A stretch of DNA of 64,000 nt from positions 777,250-841,249 of the forward strand of contig RHPI01000260.1 of assembly GCA_009103225.1 (NCBI GenBank). Reading direction: 5' to 3'. The translations under genes were made by a program, and so were the position numbers. A model generated the notes under the pieces. It worked only from the letters and a program-made list of their open reading frames with translations, was not told the origin of the DNA and made no database searches. This stretch comes from Chlorokybus atmophyticus (lineage: Eukaryota; Streptophyta; Chlorokybophyceae; Chlorokybales; Chlorokybaceae). Positions 11,574-22,792 of the stretch are shown here, piece by piece (positions within the stretch are counted from its first letter, which is position 1; each line of letters begins with the position of its first letter).

Positions 11574-13981
11574 CTATACCTGCACTGCTTGCTTTGAACC
11601 AATGCTGGCGTCTACTGGAATGTCCACTGGCACGCGCAAGCCATCATAGCTGAGCTGGACGTCGATGCCCTCCGAATCTCTCAGCGCTTGCAACTGCTCG
11701 TTGATGCTGTAATGCTCCATCGTGTGCATCATTCCTGTCAACAGCGTTCTCCTCGGCTGTATCCGCCGCACCTCATCAAGCGCCTGTGCAGCAGCAAGTA
11801 CTCAAGCTTGACACACATGAAGAGACGACACCTCACATCACCTCACAACAACATATGCTGCTCTCACCTGAGGCAATGCAAAGTGGCTCGCACTTGGTCG
11901 ATCGGGCCGCAGCGCATCCTGCCATGTCCGCATAGTTCACTGACACCACCATTGCAACCGCATTTGCTTGACTACCGCTAACAACAAATAGTACTACGTC
12001 AATGCTTGGACATGACTCCCTTCTCGCAGTGAGGACTGTTCTCATGCTTACCAGCACCAGCAGGTCGCAGTCAATGAGCAGTGGTCTTGTCTCATCAGGT
12101 ATCTTGCTGACGTCGCTGCGGGCCCCAGGTACTTTAGCACAGTGTCCACCACTTGCCTGCCTTGACAATTGTCACTTATTCTGCACCAACCAACCTGATG
12201 TAGCACACGTTTCCAACCCTATAGCCGTTGGAAATGTATGTTCCGCCATGGAAAACCGGTAGCGGTGTTATCTGCATTCATCGCGGTAAGGCAATACTTC
12301 AGAGCTGGTTACAAAAACAAAAGGCATTGCATGTTGGACAGTGGAATGGCATGCAATCTGCATAAAGCAATCTGCATGTTCCATCTACCATCCATTACTT
12401 TGCGGCCAGAGGAATGCCTACTTGTATACATGAGTGTATACAGGGTCTAAATTGGCCAAGCTTGTGTGAAGTTTACAGGCAAAGTGAGGGTAATCGCTCA
12501 CCGTCAAGCCTTCAATCTGAAAGGGCGCGTTGTCGATGGGAATGAAACAGAGCTCGGACACTGCATAAGAGTGCCACGGTCAACGCAAGCACAATGAACC
12601 ACCATGACAACAATCAGGCTGACATGCTGCACACCTGCTGTCCCGGCTGTTATCACTGAGGTGTCAACCAAGTAGTAGTGCGTCTTTTCCATCACCTGCA
12701 CGGCCCGTATTAACTATCGTTCCTAACACTGCTGCTCATGGTCTGCTCGAGGTGCAAGTTGATAGGTCGAGTGGGCTTACCTCAAGATCTTGCATCCTTG
12801 CATAAACTGGGACCCGTGGCTGCACATTGTTTGTCCAATCCCGCAGATCATCAAGACCTGTGCCAATGCACTGTGATACAATATCTGTCACAACACATAA
12901 GCCCGTACTGCCATTGAATCTGCCACGTACCACCTATAGCGTCTGCATGTGCATGTGTCAACACCACTGCGTCCAACTCGCGTATCCTGCACAAGGCAAC
13001 ATAATGTCATTTTCCCTATGCAAGCACCTGCAAGTGTAGTGTAGTGTAGTGTAGTTTGCATGCACTTACCCGTACAAAGGGAACCATTGCATGGCGCTGT
13101 GGTAGAAGAACCTAACGTGCATAAGACGCAACAAGGTAAGAGGTTGCTGGGAGAAGACGCTTATCCAGCAACTGATACCCTAGACGTTCCAATGACACAA
13201 TGCAATGCGGACAGCGCAGCGCTATAGCTTCCACGTTCATTGAACAACCAACTAGCTTGAGTCAAAACAAGGCAAAGCGAACCTCACTTGCCAGCATCAA
13301 TGAGTATGTTCCGCCTACGACCGTCAGGGTGTGCATATCTGAACAACACGCTGGTATTGCGCCGCCGATTGCGGTTTCCTGGTAGGGTAGCGTCCATGCA
13401 CACCTGCGTGGGTAACGATGCAATGCTGAGCTGCAGAACAACCAGTAGGTCTGTTTGTTACATGCCTCTCATTACGAAGGTCACGCAAGCAATGTAGCCT
13501 TGCCACTTAATAGAGCGGCAAACACTACGCCACTGCATGCCAACCACTCCGACCCAATCCTGAATTGGCATGCACAAACACGGAGGCGGACATTATTGCC
13601 TACAAAGAGACGGCTCTATGCCTCATGCAAACCGCCAACGCTTGCAAATGATAAACCAACCTGTCACAGACAAGGCGCTATCTTCACCTTACATGTCGGC
13701 GGTTGCTTGGTCAGGCAACTTACGCGGGGGATGCCCTCACTTGTTCCGGTGCCGATGAAGATGAGCTCAGACGCATGGCCTGGATCCGCCTGGAAGCTGC
13801 TGTTGCTGCTGCTTGTGCTTTCGCAGCGGACAGCTGGGCGCCTGCGGCACGGAGGAATCCATCGTCCAAGTTCGCCACTGAGCTTCAACGCGGAGGGTAA
13901 ACTTGTCCGCCTGCTGCATGCAAACCACCTAGAGCAGGGCCTCAAGCCAACGCCCACCGACAACACAGCCGCCGTCGCCAT
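11574..13981 (-). CDS. Metallo-beta-lactamase-fold hydrolase (plant At1g30300-like)
   Basis: Eleven exons join in phase (13688-13981, 13288-13403, 13070-13111, 12934-12986, 12781-12857, 12635-12695, 12502-12560, 12195-12271, 12052-12115, 11868-11918, 11574-11783), giving about 367 residues. The core begins ELIFIGTGTSEGIPRVSC and continues with NRRRNTSVLFRYAHPDG, then the metal-binding motif THAHADAIGG and LDDLRDW. Later come PVFHG, SDVSKIPDETRPLL, DALRPDRPSASHF and LLTGMMHTMEH, which carry the distal histidines. Proteins of this type occur in plants, fungi and bacteria as putative metal-dependent hydrolases, and I do not know the substrate. I chose the ATG at 13981 because it starts an Ala-rich leader; an ATG at 14080 is also open. 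It shares a short divergent promoter with the dehydrogenase gene. Confidence 0.85.
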
Positions 13982-14228
13982 ATCTCCTTGAGCAGTGCAT
14001 TCAGTGTCGTAATGGCGGGGATTCAGTGACTTGAAGGTGGTGAAGGTCACGTTAAGACCTTGAATGCGTTCACAGTTCATGAGTCTCCGTGCGTAATGTC
14101 GTTCACATCAGCTTAATCAGTGCATTCAGTGTCGTAATTGAGTACACAGCTGGACGTTAAGGCCCTGAGTGCATGTGCTTGGCGAGAAGTTAGCGTCGGC
14201 GTCGGTGAGGGCGGGGGCGGCCTCCGTC
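13982..14228. promoter_or_regulatory. Divergent promoter with duplicated composite element
   Basis: The 247 bp between the metallo-hydrolase and dehydrogenase starts contain two copies of the 21-nt word beginning CAGTGCATTCAGTGTCG, at 13993-14013 and 14118-14138. Each is followed by an ACGTTAAG(A/G)CC(T/C)TGA word, at 14049-14067 and 14154-14172. A CGTTCACA word also recurs near 14,067 and 14,100. The repetition suggests a duplicated bidirectional promoter module. Confidence 0.5.
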
Positions 14229-16233
14229 ATGGCGATGGCTGGGAAGGTTGCTGTTGTAACGGGAGCGAACACGGGCGTAGGGAAGGCGTGCGCTACGGAG
14301 CTTGCTGCCGCAGGTGACTCTTGCTTTTACCCACCTTTCACACGCTAATGGACGTGTTGCGCGCAACATCAACAGTTTTGTCAACAGTGCAAGTGACGGC
14401 GCGATGATTTTTTTGAACCTTGCTGTTGTCTAAAAGCCGTGCATCGTGCCTTTGGTTGTCGTATGTTGCGTACTGCAAGAGAATAAATTCCATACGCAGC
14501 TGGGGTCGTGATAACAACACAGTGGCCCTGTCATGCACAAAAGCACCTCGCATGTTCTGTACACCAGCTGTAGATCAAAAGCATCGTAAGCTGCATGCTT
14601 TCTGACTGGGGCCGTTGCATGTTTGGCAGGTGCTCATGTAATCATGGCATGCCGCAGCCGCGCGCGTGCTACACCTGCCAGGGATGCCATCATCGCTGCA
14701 ACAGGCAACAGCGGTGTAGAAGTCCTTGACCTGGACTTGGCCAAGTTCAGCTCCGTGCGAGACTTTGCTCGGGAGTTCACGCATGTAAGCATGCTTGCTA
14801 TCGTGGTATTCATTGATATACGTGGTGCATGTGAATGACGTTGGGCATGTGTGAGTCAAGGCATCTGTGTCATGTGCGACTATCTGCATTGATCCTGACG
14901 CTGTATTCCAATTCCAATAGAACGGGCATGGGTAATTTGGCTCACGTGTCACATGTGTGAATTGTAACCACCTTTACCAACGTCTCTGCTCTGCTACCAA
15001 GTGCCATAGCCCGGTTGTTCAGTTTGTTTATTGAACACATGTTTGAATGCCAGTCATGTGCAGGGCAGGCTGAAAGACAAGCCTCTGCACGTGCTTGTGA
15101 ACAACGCAGGCATTATGACGGGTCAAAAGGAGATGACTGAAGATGGCTATGAGACAACATGGTGAGGCCATCTTGCAGCAGCTGTCGGGCATCAGCTGTT
15201 TTTGTAAAAGCACATGAACCGTGTTTGACACCTAGGCAGGTAAACTTCTTGGCTCCGTTTTTGCTAGCAAGCTTGCTTCTTCCCAACATCAAGAAGGCGG
15301 CGGCTGCAAACAACAATGCTCCTGGCAGCGCTCGCATCGTTTACGTGGTATTCGCTTCCACACACTAATACTCAGTCACACGCACGCACGCACGCACGCG
15401 TGCTTACGGCGTGTACGTATGTTTTGGTATGTACCACGACAATGAAGCACATCATGAAAAGCACACGCACATTACTTTCCTGCAGGGATCACGTTTGGAA
15501 AAGACTGCGGATCTCAAGGTTCCAGCTGACATCGACCGCCATGCGACAGCAATTCAAGGGTTCTCAACGTTTCCCGCGTACGGTGCGTCAAAGCTTGCAG
15601 CCACAGCCGCTACATATGAGCTTGCTCGCAGGCTGCAGGACACCAAAGGTGCAGCTGCTTACTTCAATATGCAGCCTTGTGGTCTTGTGGGAATGCATAG
15701 GAATCCAAGCAATGGTCGAAGCAGCAATTGAACAAGCTTGCGCAATCACTCACCATATTGATCAACACAGGGGTGTCTGTAAATGTCGTCACTCCTGGCA
15801 TGGTCAACACAGAGCTGTCGCGTTACCTCCCGAGCTACTTGCAGGTATATCCAGTCAGTGGCCGACGCGCACATGTTCATCTGCATGCGCTTGAGCTTGT
15901 GATGCACGTTGATGTGTGCCTACCCTACCATTCAGATCCTGACGTGGCCGCTACGATGGGGTCTTCTGCGCACACCAGCCAAGGGAGGTGAAACGCCCGC
16001 ATGGCTGGCTATGTCGGACGAACCTGCGGCCACCGTCACGGGCAGGTGTGGAGTGTGTAGAACTGGCGTTCATTGTTTCCGCAAGCGTTGCAGCTCGTTT
16101 GATGCTTCATGTGTGCGGCAGGTACTTCTACGACAAGAAGGAGATTCAGTCAAGTGCGCCGACATATGACGCAGAGCTGGCGAGAGAGCTGTGGGCGCGC
16201 ATTGAGGCAGCTTTGGCCTTGCAAGCAAAGTAG
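14229..16233 (+). CDS. Short-chain dehydrogenase/reductase (retinol dehydrogenase-like)
   Basis: Eight exons (14229-14313, 14630-14784, 15064-15161, 15236-15347, 15486-15648, 15771-15844, 15936-16045, 16122-16233) give about 302 residues with consistent phases. The Rossmann glycine motif is VVTGANTGVGKA, the NNAG motif is HVLVNNAGIM, the catalytic Ser region is VGSRLEK and the active site is YGASK. It continues with VNVVTPGMVNTELSR and a C-terminal YFYDKKEI segment typical of RDH/WWOX-like members. Such enzymes oxidise or reduce alcohols and ketones with NAD(P)(H). The substrate cannot be told from sequence. No targeting peptide is evident. Confidence 0.88.
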
Positions 16234-17377
16234 GCCGTTTCTGGTAGCTCGTTCTATACCATGGTGATGCAGACATTAATCGACGTATATGATGCGGGTA
16301 TGCAGTCAACTCCAGGCTACGGGAGTCGCATTAGACCAGCTTGTAATAATATTGCACCTGACGTTTTGTGTCCTGCAAGCCAACTTCAGAGGTACCAAGA
16401 TGTTATGCATGAAGCATGCGTTAATCTTTATGTAAGTGTTACACGAATGCACTTATGTAATAGTGACGCGTCTCACCTTATAAATTGATACCAGAGCTCT
16501 GGGAAGACATAGGCGGGGACTGCTACTGACATAATTTTGCATGCAACATGTCTAAGTGTAAACCACTTAACTTCACTTAACAAAGCAACTTGTGTGCGTA
16601 GGTATAGCAGTTATTCACATGTGTATACACCAACACAAAACCAAACTCATAGCATAAAACTTGGTTTTAGGGTAGCCCAAGTCCCTAACAAGCACAAAAA
16701 TGACATCACCATGTACAGAAAGTGCAGAACACCATTGTACAAGCGTAGAGCATATGATACATGACACGCTCAATTGTATCGGTATGCTGCAGTAGCTCAC
16801 ACCCCACATCCAATGCCCATCTAAGCTTGCGAAACATGTTGAGATGTATGACTGCAAACGTTGCTTGTACAAGGTCAAAATGTCTGTCAACAACAATTGG
16901 TATAACCAGCTGCGACTGTATGAACTACATTTCTTGCGTGCCTTTACTCCCTGACTATCATGCTTAACTACACTCTGTGTACAATTGTGTAAACCGTCAT
17001 CAACTTTCAAAGTTAGCATGGTCTTCTCCTGGAACTTGCCGCATTCATGCACCCCACTTGCACAACAGGAGTATCGCATGGCCAGAACAGTCCTACCTGC
17101 CTTTGTTTACCTGACATTTGTGTACCACATGTCCAACACACAATGACACAATTGTACACCCACATTCATGAAACACCGGTGCCGAACAAAAACAAACACG
17201 AGCTTCATCACGAAGGCGCACACAGAGCACCTGTTGAACGCCCAACTACATTTCCCAAAATCTTGGTATCTTCTCACCGGATTACCCCTACCCCTACCCC
17301 TACCCCTACCCCTACCCTTCGAATCAGTATCTACATATGCACACACGAATCACTCTACACAACCCCCAACTCCTCCC
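16234..17377. other. Convergent intergenic region with an unsupported minus-strand frame
   Basis: This region separates the dehydrogenase and C2 protein 3' ends. A 154-codon minus-strand frame (16615-17079) is open, but it has no recognisable motif and lies where the C2 gene's 3' flank should be, so I leave it out as a gene. Confidence 0.4.
17283..17317 (-). repeat. (GGGGTA)n tract, G-quadruplex-capable
   Basis: About six units of GGGGTA on the minus strand begin roughly 60 nt after the C2 gene's stop codon, so they probably lie in its 3' UTR. Four or more G4 runs with TA spacers can fold into a G-quadruplex. The array is too short and internal to be a telomere. Confidence 0.7.
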
Positions 17378-18747
17378 TTACTCCCCTCCGTAGTCCCCTC
17401 CCCCATCGTCCCCCCCATAATCCCCTCCATCGTCATCCCCTCCAAACAGCAACCCTCCCAGCAGCAGCCCCCCGCCGAGTCCCGCGAGTCCCGCGCCCAT
17501 CCCGCCGGGACGACCGCGCTGCTTGCGACCGTGCTGCTGCTGGGCGTAACCGGCCTGGTTGGGGTACACCACCGTGTTGGGAGGGTAGCCGCCGGGAGCA
17601 CCGTAGGCGCCGGGGTAGCCGGCTTGAGGGTAGCCTTGGGGAGGGTAACCTGGGATAGACGACATAGACAACGACAGAGTTTCAGCAGGGAAGTTGACAG
17701 AACTGGCACACGTGACAAGTGTTTGTGTGTTTTGTTCAAGCAGTTATATAGCAGGTGGCATGTGGTCCAGCAGCAGATCGTCAAGCCCAACTTGACAATG
17801 ACTGATGGATGGCTGGAAGACCTAACAACTGCTCGTGCAAGTGCTACAGTACAGGAGAGAACGGAAGCATGATACCAGAAAGAGGCCCAGAGCCAACTGT
17901 GAGAAGCCATTGAACAAGAGGATTAAACAAGCATGCATAGCATACTTGATAATGTTGATGTGGCCAATAACTTGACGACGTCAACAAGCATGACAGATTG
18001 ACAAGCGTGATTTGCCTCATGGGTGACCAACCTGACACTCCCTGTGCGGGGTACCCCTGGGGGTACCCCTGGGGATACCCCTGCGCGTAGCCTGCTTGGC
18101 TCGATCCCGCAGGCGGCGCAGCATACCCATACGCAGACCGCTGGCTGTAAGGCTCCGGCTCAGGCTCCGGAAACTTCCCCTCAGTAAATTTCAAAGAAGC
18201 AGATAGGTGGCCCTGCTGCTTGCCGTCGCGCTGAGTGATGGGGACTGTGATGAAGTCGGCGCCGTCCTTGAGAGACTTGTCGAGCTGTAACCTGGTGGAG
18301 GGGAGAGCGGATGAGAGGGGAGATGGGGAGTGGGTGAGATGGGTGAATGAGTTGGGGGAATGGGTGTGAAAGGGGGAAGAGGATAGGAGTGTACCTGGCG
18401 GTGCCAAGATGGTCGTCGTTTTTGATCTTGCGCTTGTTGTAAATGTCTATCACGACAACTGTGATGCCCTTGTCCAAACGCAGCACAATCCTGGTAGCCA
18501 TTCGATTGAGTATAAGTAGCCACCAATAGAGCTACGACATGCTTGCAGAGTATGACAAACCATGCCACACCCACGCATCCACACACCTGTCTTTCCATGA
18601 TGGTTCTGTGCCCATATCCTGCGCGATGCTGGTTTTCTTCTCCGCGGCCCCCGCCCTGACGATGGCGTAGGGGTCCATCTTGCCGAAGCGCTCCTTGTCT
18701 GGGACGCCACCTGCCCTCAGGCCAGTCACCTCTATGGTACCCTCCAT
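17378..18747 (-). CDS. C2-domain protein with Gly/Pro/Tyr-rich tail (SRC2-like)
   Basis: Four exons (18587-18747, 18395-18490, 18032-18291, 17378-17649) give about 262 residues. An N-terminal C2 domain runs through MEGTIEVTGLRAGG, KMDPYAIVRAG, WKDRIVLRLDKGITVVVIDI and KIKNDDHLGTARLQLDKSL. It is followed by a GYPQGYPQGYPAQG repeat tail, a basic HGRKQRGRPGG patch and a C-terminal Gly/Leu stretch ending in Asp/Gly repeats. C2 domains bind phospholipids, often with calcium, and plant SRC2-type proteins of this layout are membrane-associated stress proteins. The membrane-side role is inferred from family knowledge. The first calcium-loop Asp (KMDPYA) is present. Confidence 0.85.
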
Positions 18748-19213
18748 GCTGACACCCCTCCCCCACAACAACCTTCTCTTCTGCTCCTCTTTCTGCTTAA
18801 CCTAACTCGACACGAACACAACCCAGAGCCGCAAAAGCCTGCCTCACGCCAACGCCACCTCCGCCGTCGCCTACAGACACAGACACAGCCTCAATGCTGT
18901 CGCCGCCTACTACTTGACGCCTGTAGCTCTGAGCAGTCACAGCGCACTCTCAACACTTTGTATGAGGATTGTGTCACAAATCCCTGAGTGTCGCATCCGT
19001 TCCAATGTCAATCAAGCATGTTGATGACTAAGGGCAACGTGGACACGTGGTCGGCTTTAGATTTGACGCGCGAACGTTCATGAGAATGTGCTGCCACAGC
19101 TTCGAGAGGGCGAGCCTTGTGCGCAGGAGCACAGGGTGCACAAGCCGCACAAAGTGGGACACAGAGAAAGTTTGAGTGGTGTTGGCGGGGATGTCCTGCA
19201 GGGCGGCGGCGAC
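18748..19213. promoter_or_regulatory. Divergent upstream region of the C2 and AIG2-like genes
   Basis: The 466 bp between the two start codons contain no recognised gene. The stretch before 19214 is open in frame with the downstream gene from 19088, so the start of that gene could lie further upstream. Confidence 0.4.
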
Positions 19214-20487
19214 ATGGCCGCCGCCGGTATGAACGTGTTTGTGTACGGCACGCTCCTGGCAGAGGAGGTGGTGAGCGTGTTGATTGGAAGGACGCCGCCG
19301 CAGAGGGTCGCCACCGTGGCCAACTAGTGCGTGAGTGGTCTGCTGGGCTGCATGCCGCATTGTGTCAAGAAAACTCGCACATGCACAACACCTCGACTCG
19401 TATATACTGCAGTTGAATTGTCAATACAACGTTCAATAGTCTGTTGTTGTGTGGGTTTGCCATTTATTGGAAGGGGTGAACGGGTGTTGTTGGGCCTCTG
19501 CACCAGCGTGCTCAACCTCAATGTGCCCTGTGACTAATAAGCCTGCTTGTTAGTCATAGATATGGGCTTCGCGGCAGAGTGTACCCGGCGGTGGTGCCAA
19601 AGTTGGGAGCAAGCGTAACTGGGAAGGCAAGCAAATGCTGTTTGCTAACGAGGATACTCTCTGTTAGCGCGTGTGTGTATCATCCCATTTTCAAGTTACT
19701 TACTGCATGTATAGTGTCGTCTTGAATGCAACCAAGAAGTAAACAGGACAGCACAGTGGCGCTATGTTAACACTGTTGCCAGTGCATGTGCAAGGACATC
19801 AAGCCATCACTCCCATCTGCAGGTGTTATTCGGTGTAACGCCGCGCGAGCTGCGTGTCTTCGATGCATTCGAAGATGTTGAGTACACTACGCATCAAGTG
19901 GCAGCACAGACCGCGGTAAGGTCATGCAGAAAACAGCACTGTTGGTAAAGCATGTACTGCAAGCTGGCACATGGCCAGCGTGTATGACAGACAATGTGCG
20001 GAGGTCGCGGGGAGGAGGCTTGCATGCATTATGATGCGTGTACACGCCTGCGCACCTGCGTGTGCACGTTTATACGCGCCCTCGTTTTGGTGCTTGCATA
20101 AGCATTGACACCGCACATCCTTCAATTGCTACCCGGATGCATGAGCCAACACATCACTACTTGTACGTACTGCACGTCCGACGTGCAGTACGTACAAGTA
20201 GTTACATATTCTGCATCACAGGCTGATATTGCCGCAACTACTGAGCCAACAGACGACAATAATGCCCTTGTGAGCGCCAATCTGTACGTTTGGGCCAACC
20301 CAGCAGACCCGTCACTGCATGGGACATGGGATTATCAGGTACGTGTGTATTGCATGCGCCCCGACCACTCTCATCCTTCGGTTGTTTGCTTATACACATC
20401 GGTTTCTATTGGCAGATGTTTCGGGAGCAGCATCTTGACGATTACCTCAAGATGGTGCGTGCGTTTGCGTCGGAGTTGTCCGTGTGA
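19214..20487 (+). CDS. AIG2-like / gamma-glutamylcyclotransferase-fold protein
   Basis: Five exons (19214-19326, 19554-19626, 19823-19915, 20222-20338, 20416-20487) give about 155 residues. The fold signature is MNVFVYGTLLAEEVV near the N-terminus, then HRYGLRGRVYPAVVP, VLFGVTPRELRVFDAFEDVE with the catalytic-position Glu, and YVWANPADPSLHG. Plant AIG2-like proteins share this fold, and related enzymes cyclise gamma-glutamyl amines. The activity here is inferred only. Intron 2 has a GC donor (AAG/GCAAGC) required by phase. Intron 3 carries a perfect inverted repeat. I selected the 19554 acceptor because the next downstream AG would create a stop codon across the junction. Confidence 0.88.
20156..20202. 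repeat. 22-bp perfect inverted repeat inside an intron
   Basis: Arms at 20156-20177 and 20181-20202 are exact reverse complements separated by CCG; the left arm ends CTGCACGT. The hairpin sits in intron 3 of the AIG2-like gene and ends about 20 nt before the acceptor. Confidence 0.95.
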
Positions 20488-22792
20488 TAAAGACATTTAG
20501 ATGAGTGCCCTGTACAGTAGCGTGTAGCACATTCTTCAGTGACATTCTTGGTTGGACTGCTGATCAGTCAGCAACAAGGCTTGCTGATGTGAGCTGGTAA
20601 TTTTGCGGTGTGTCGCAATTACGCACGCAAGACAAGGCAGAGCTGTGATGGTCACTTGCGTGGTGCATCCATTGAACCTGTATTTTCAAACCAGGTCTTG
20701 TATGACACCAGGCATGGAAGTGGTCGGCAAGGCAAAGCCGCCACTAGCCGAGGCTCTTCTCCTTGACTGGGCACTGGTTGGCGGAGATGTATAACAACAT
20801 TACATGCGCGTAAGACCGATATGACATTCGCATTCGCACTCTCACCCAACCAGATTGCTTACACCATGTCAAAACACCTTCCACACCACAACCAACTGAA
20901 GCAAGCACTGCGTCCAAGCACCAAACTGGAGAAACGCCGGCAGACGCAGGATCAAACCGAGGTGGTGCTGTCCAACTTCTCTCGTCGCGTTTGCCTACAG
21001 AGACGTTGAGCCTGTGCACCCCGCGACCACCACCACAACTGCCGCCGCCGCCGCCGCTACCATCAGCTCTGCCATACGGTGAAAGCAAGAGCAACTCCAC
21101 CCCCTAACGTTATTCAGGTATATTATATGCTCACAGCAGCAGGTACTTGAGTAGCGTGACAAGTAACACGTTTACGTGCGTTGGGTAGGGGGTAATAGCC
21201 CAGACTAACGTGACACACTCGTGCGCCAATGCATGTGGCGGGTTTTGGTGCCCCCCCGCTTCCTTTTTGGGGCTCCGCTAAGCCCTCAACTAAGCCGGCT
21301 GCTTGGGGGGGCAGGGTCTACGCTGTTGGGGCGGCGTCGTAGTGGTCGTGGTGGCGGTGGTCGCTTGCTTGCGTGCTTCGGCAGCTGGCTGGGTGGTAGC
21401 TGGGAGCAGTGCTCATGTAGATAGAATTGAGCTGGCTGGGTGGGTGGAGTGTGCTTTGGAGGAACACCACAGCTTGGAGGTAATATAGCAGTCCACTAGA
21501 GTTAAGGGACTTCGTCATTGAAGCATGCATGCCTGCATGCCTGCATGCATGTTTTCAGTTGAGAGCGAGCTTCAGCATGGTGCCTTAGGAGCCGACATGC
21601 ATTCCTTGCATGCTCAGTGTCGTGACGCAGTAGTGGTGTTGAACACTCGACTCGAACTGTGCACTTTGAAGCTGTTCAAAAACAGTTGCGTTCCACAAAT
21701 CAATGGCACATCCTTTTCAGCGTTGAGGGCAGTGCGATGTACCAAAACTGTGACATTGTACGTGTGGCAGAGCTCTGCGTTGTGTAGAAGGTCAAGCGTG
21801 ACGTCTAGTCGTCTATTGCTGGCTCAGAGACAAGTGTGACTTGACTCAACACAAGGTGCAGCCTTTATAAGCATGCAAGACAAGTAGTTGCGAGGGACGT
21901 AATATGAGCGCCTTGCACTGCAACTGGCCGTCACGGATCAACCGTGGGTGTACGTTACACTGTTGCTGCCACAATATATGGCAACTTCCTGGTCTGCAGC
22001 CCTGATCTAATGAGCCAAGTAGTTCCGTGTCACAGAGACTATAGTTTGCATGCAAGCCTACAGATTTTTCAAAAGGACTCCCATGCCGGCAATAAGCACA
22101 CCAGGCTAGACCAGGCCAGCCCAGAATCGAAGTGGTTGCAGTAGCAACAGCTCACCTTTTTACTGACACACACTTCCCTACAGTGAACCAGTCTCCTTGC
22201 CAAGTAGAAGCCGAACATAGTCACTTCACAAGCGTCGCTGAAAGCCATAACCGCGTTGTGCTGCTTGCACACTCTGTCATGGTGCATTGCCACATGCACG
22301 TTTCAGCAACCATGCGCTGCTTACCACTCACCCGTTTACAGTGTTTGCGCTACGAAAGTGCGGTGCTGTGCATGGTAAAAGCTTAAAACTGATTAGGTTA
22401 CAGTGCGTTGCACCGTTTTGTACAGTCCTCGGTGTTGTCAGAGGGTTGCAGTTGATAGCAGCTGTGTATGTAACCAGGTGCCGTTTCTGCGTCATTCCGC
22501 CAGTACGGTGTGATTCTCGGGTGCTTTTGTTAGTGTCCATGTTTAAGATTGGCTAAGTTTTACAGAGGCATGTTCTTGCAGCTGTCTGGATGACACCTTG
22601 CGTTGGGTCCAGGCACTGAGCCAGTGTTGGTTTCCTTTGCAAATGGCCACGGAATCCAAGTCAGACTCTCTTGGCTGAAGTGAAGGCCACGCGGGGGATC
22701 CTTCTTCTCGAGTTTCACAGCAACTACTTGTATCCAGCTGTACAGCGTCAACTTGACTGCTGGTTGCGGAGCGATCCAGAGCAGAGTGTACA
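20488..22792. other. Intergenic region, no gene recognised
   Basis: Short frames occur on both strands. A minus-strand Gly-rich frame (20744-21100) follows a CCG repeat and has no motif. A plus-strand frame across about 22,675-22,850 is open in a different frame from the zinc-finger start and reads like protein, but it has no family. A CATGCATGCCTGCATGCCTG run lies at about 21,522-21,550. I find no RNA gene. Confidence 0.4.

Noticed and set aside
16615-17079. 154-codon minus-strand ORF
   Set aside because: No motif, no splice support, and it overlaps the expected 3' UTR of the C2 gene.
17283-17317. Interstitial telomere
   Set aside because: The unit is GGGGTA, not the TTTAGGG or TTTTAGGG of green algae, and the tract is short and inside a gene's 3' flank.
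20744-21100. Gly-rich minus-strand ORF
   Set aside because: It follows a CCG repeat, shows no family motif and no consistent downstream exons.
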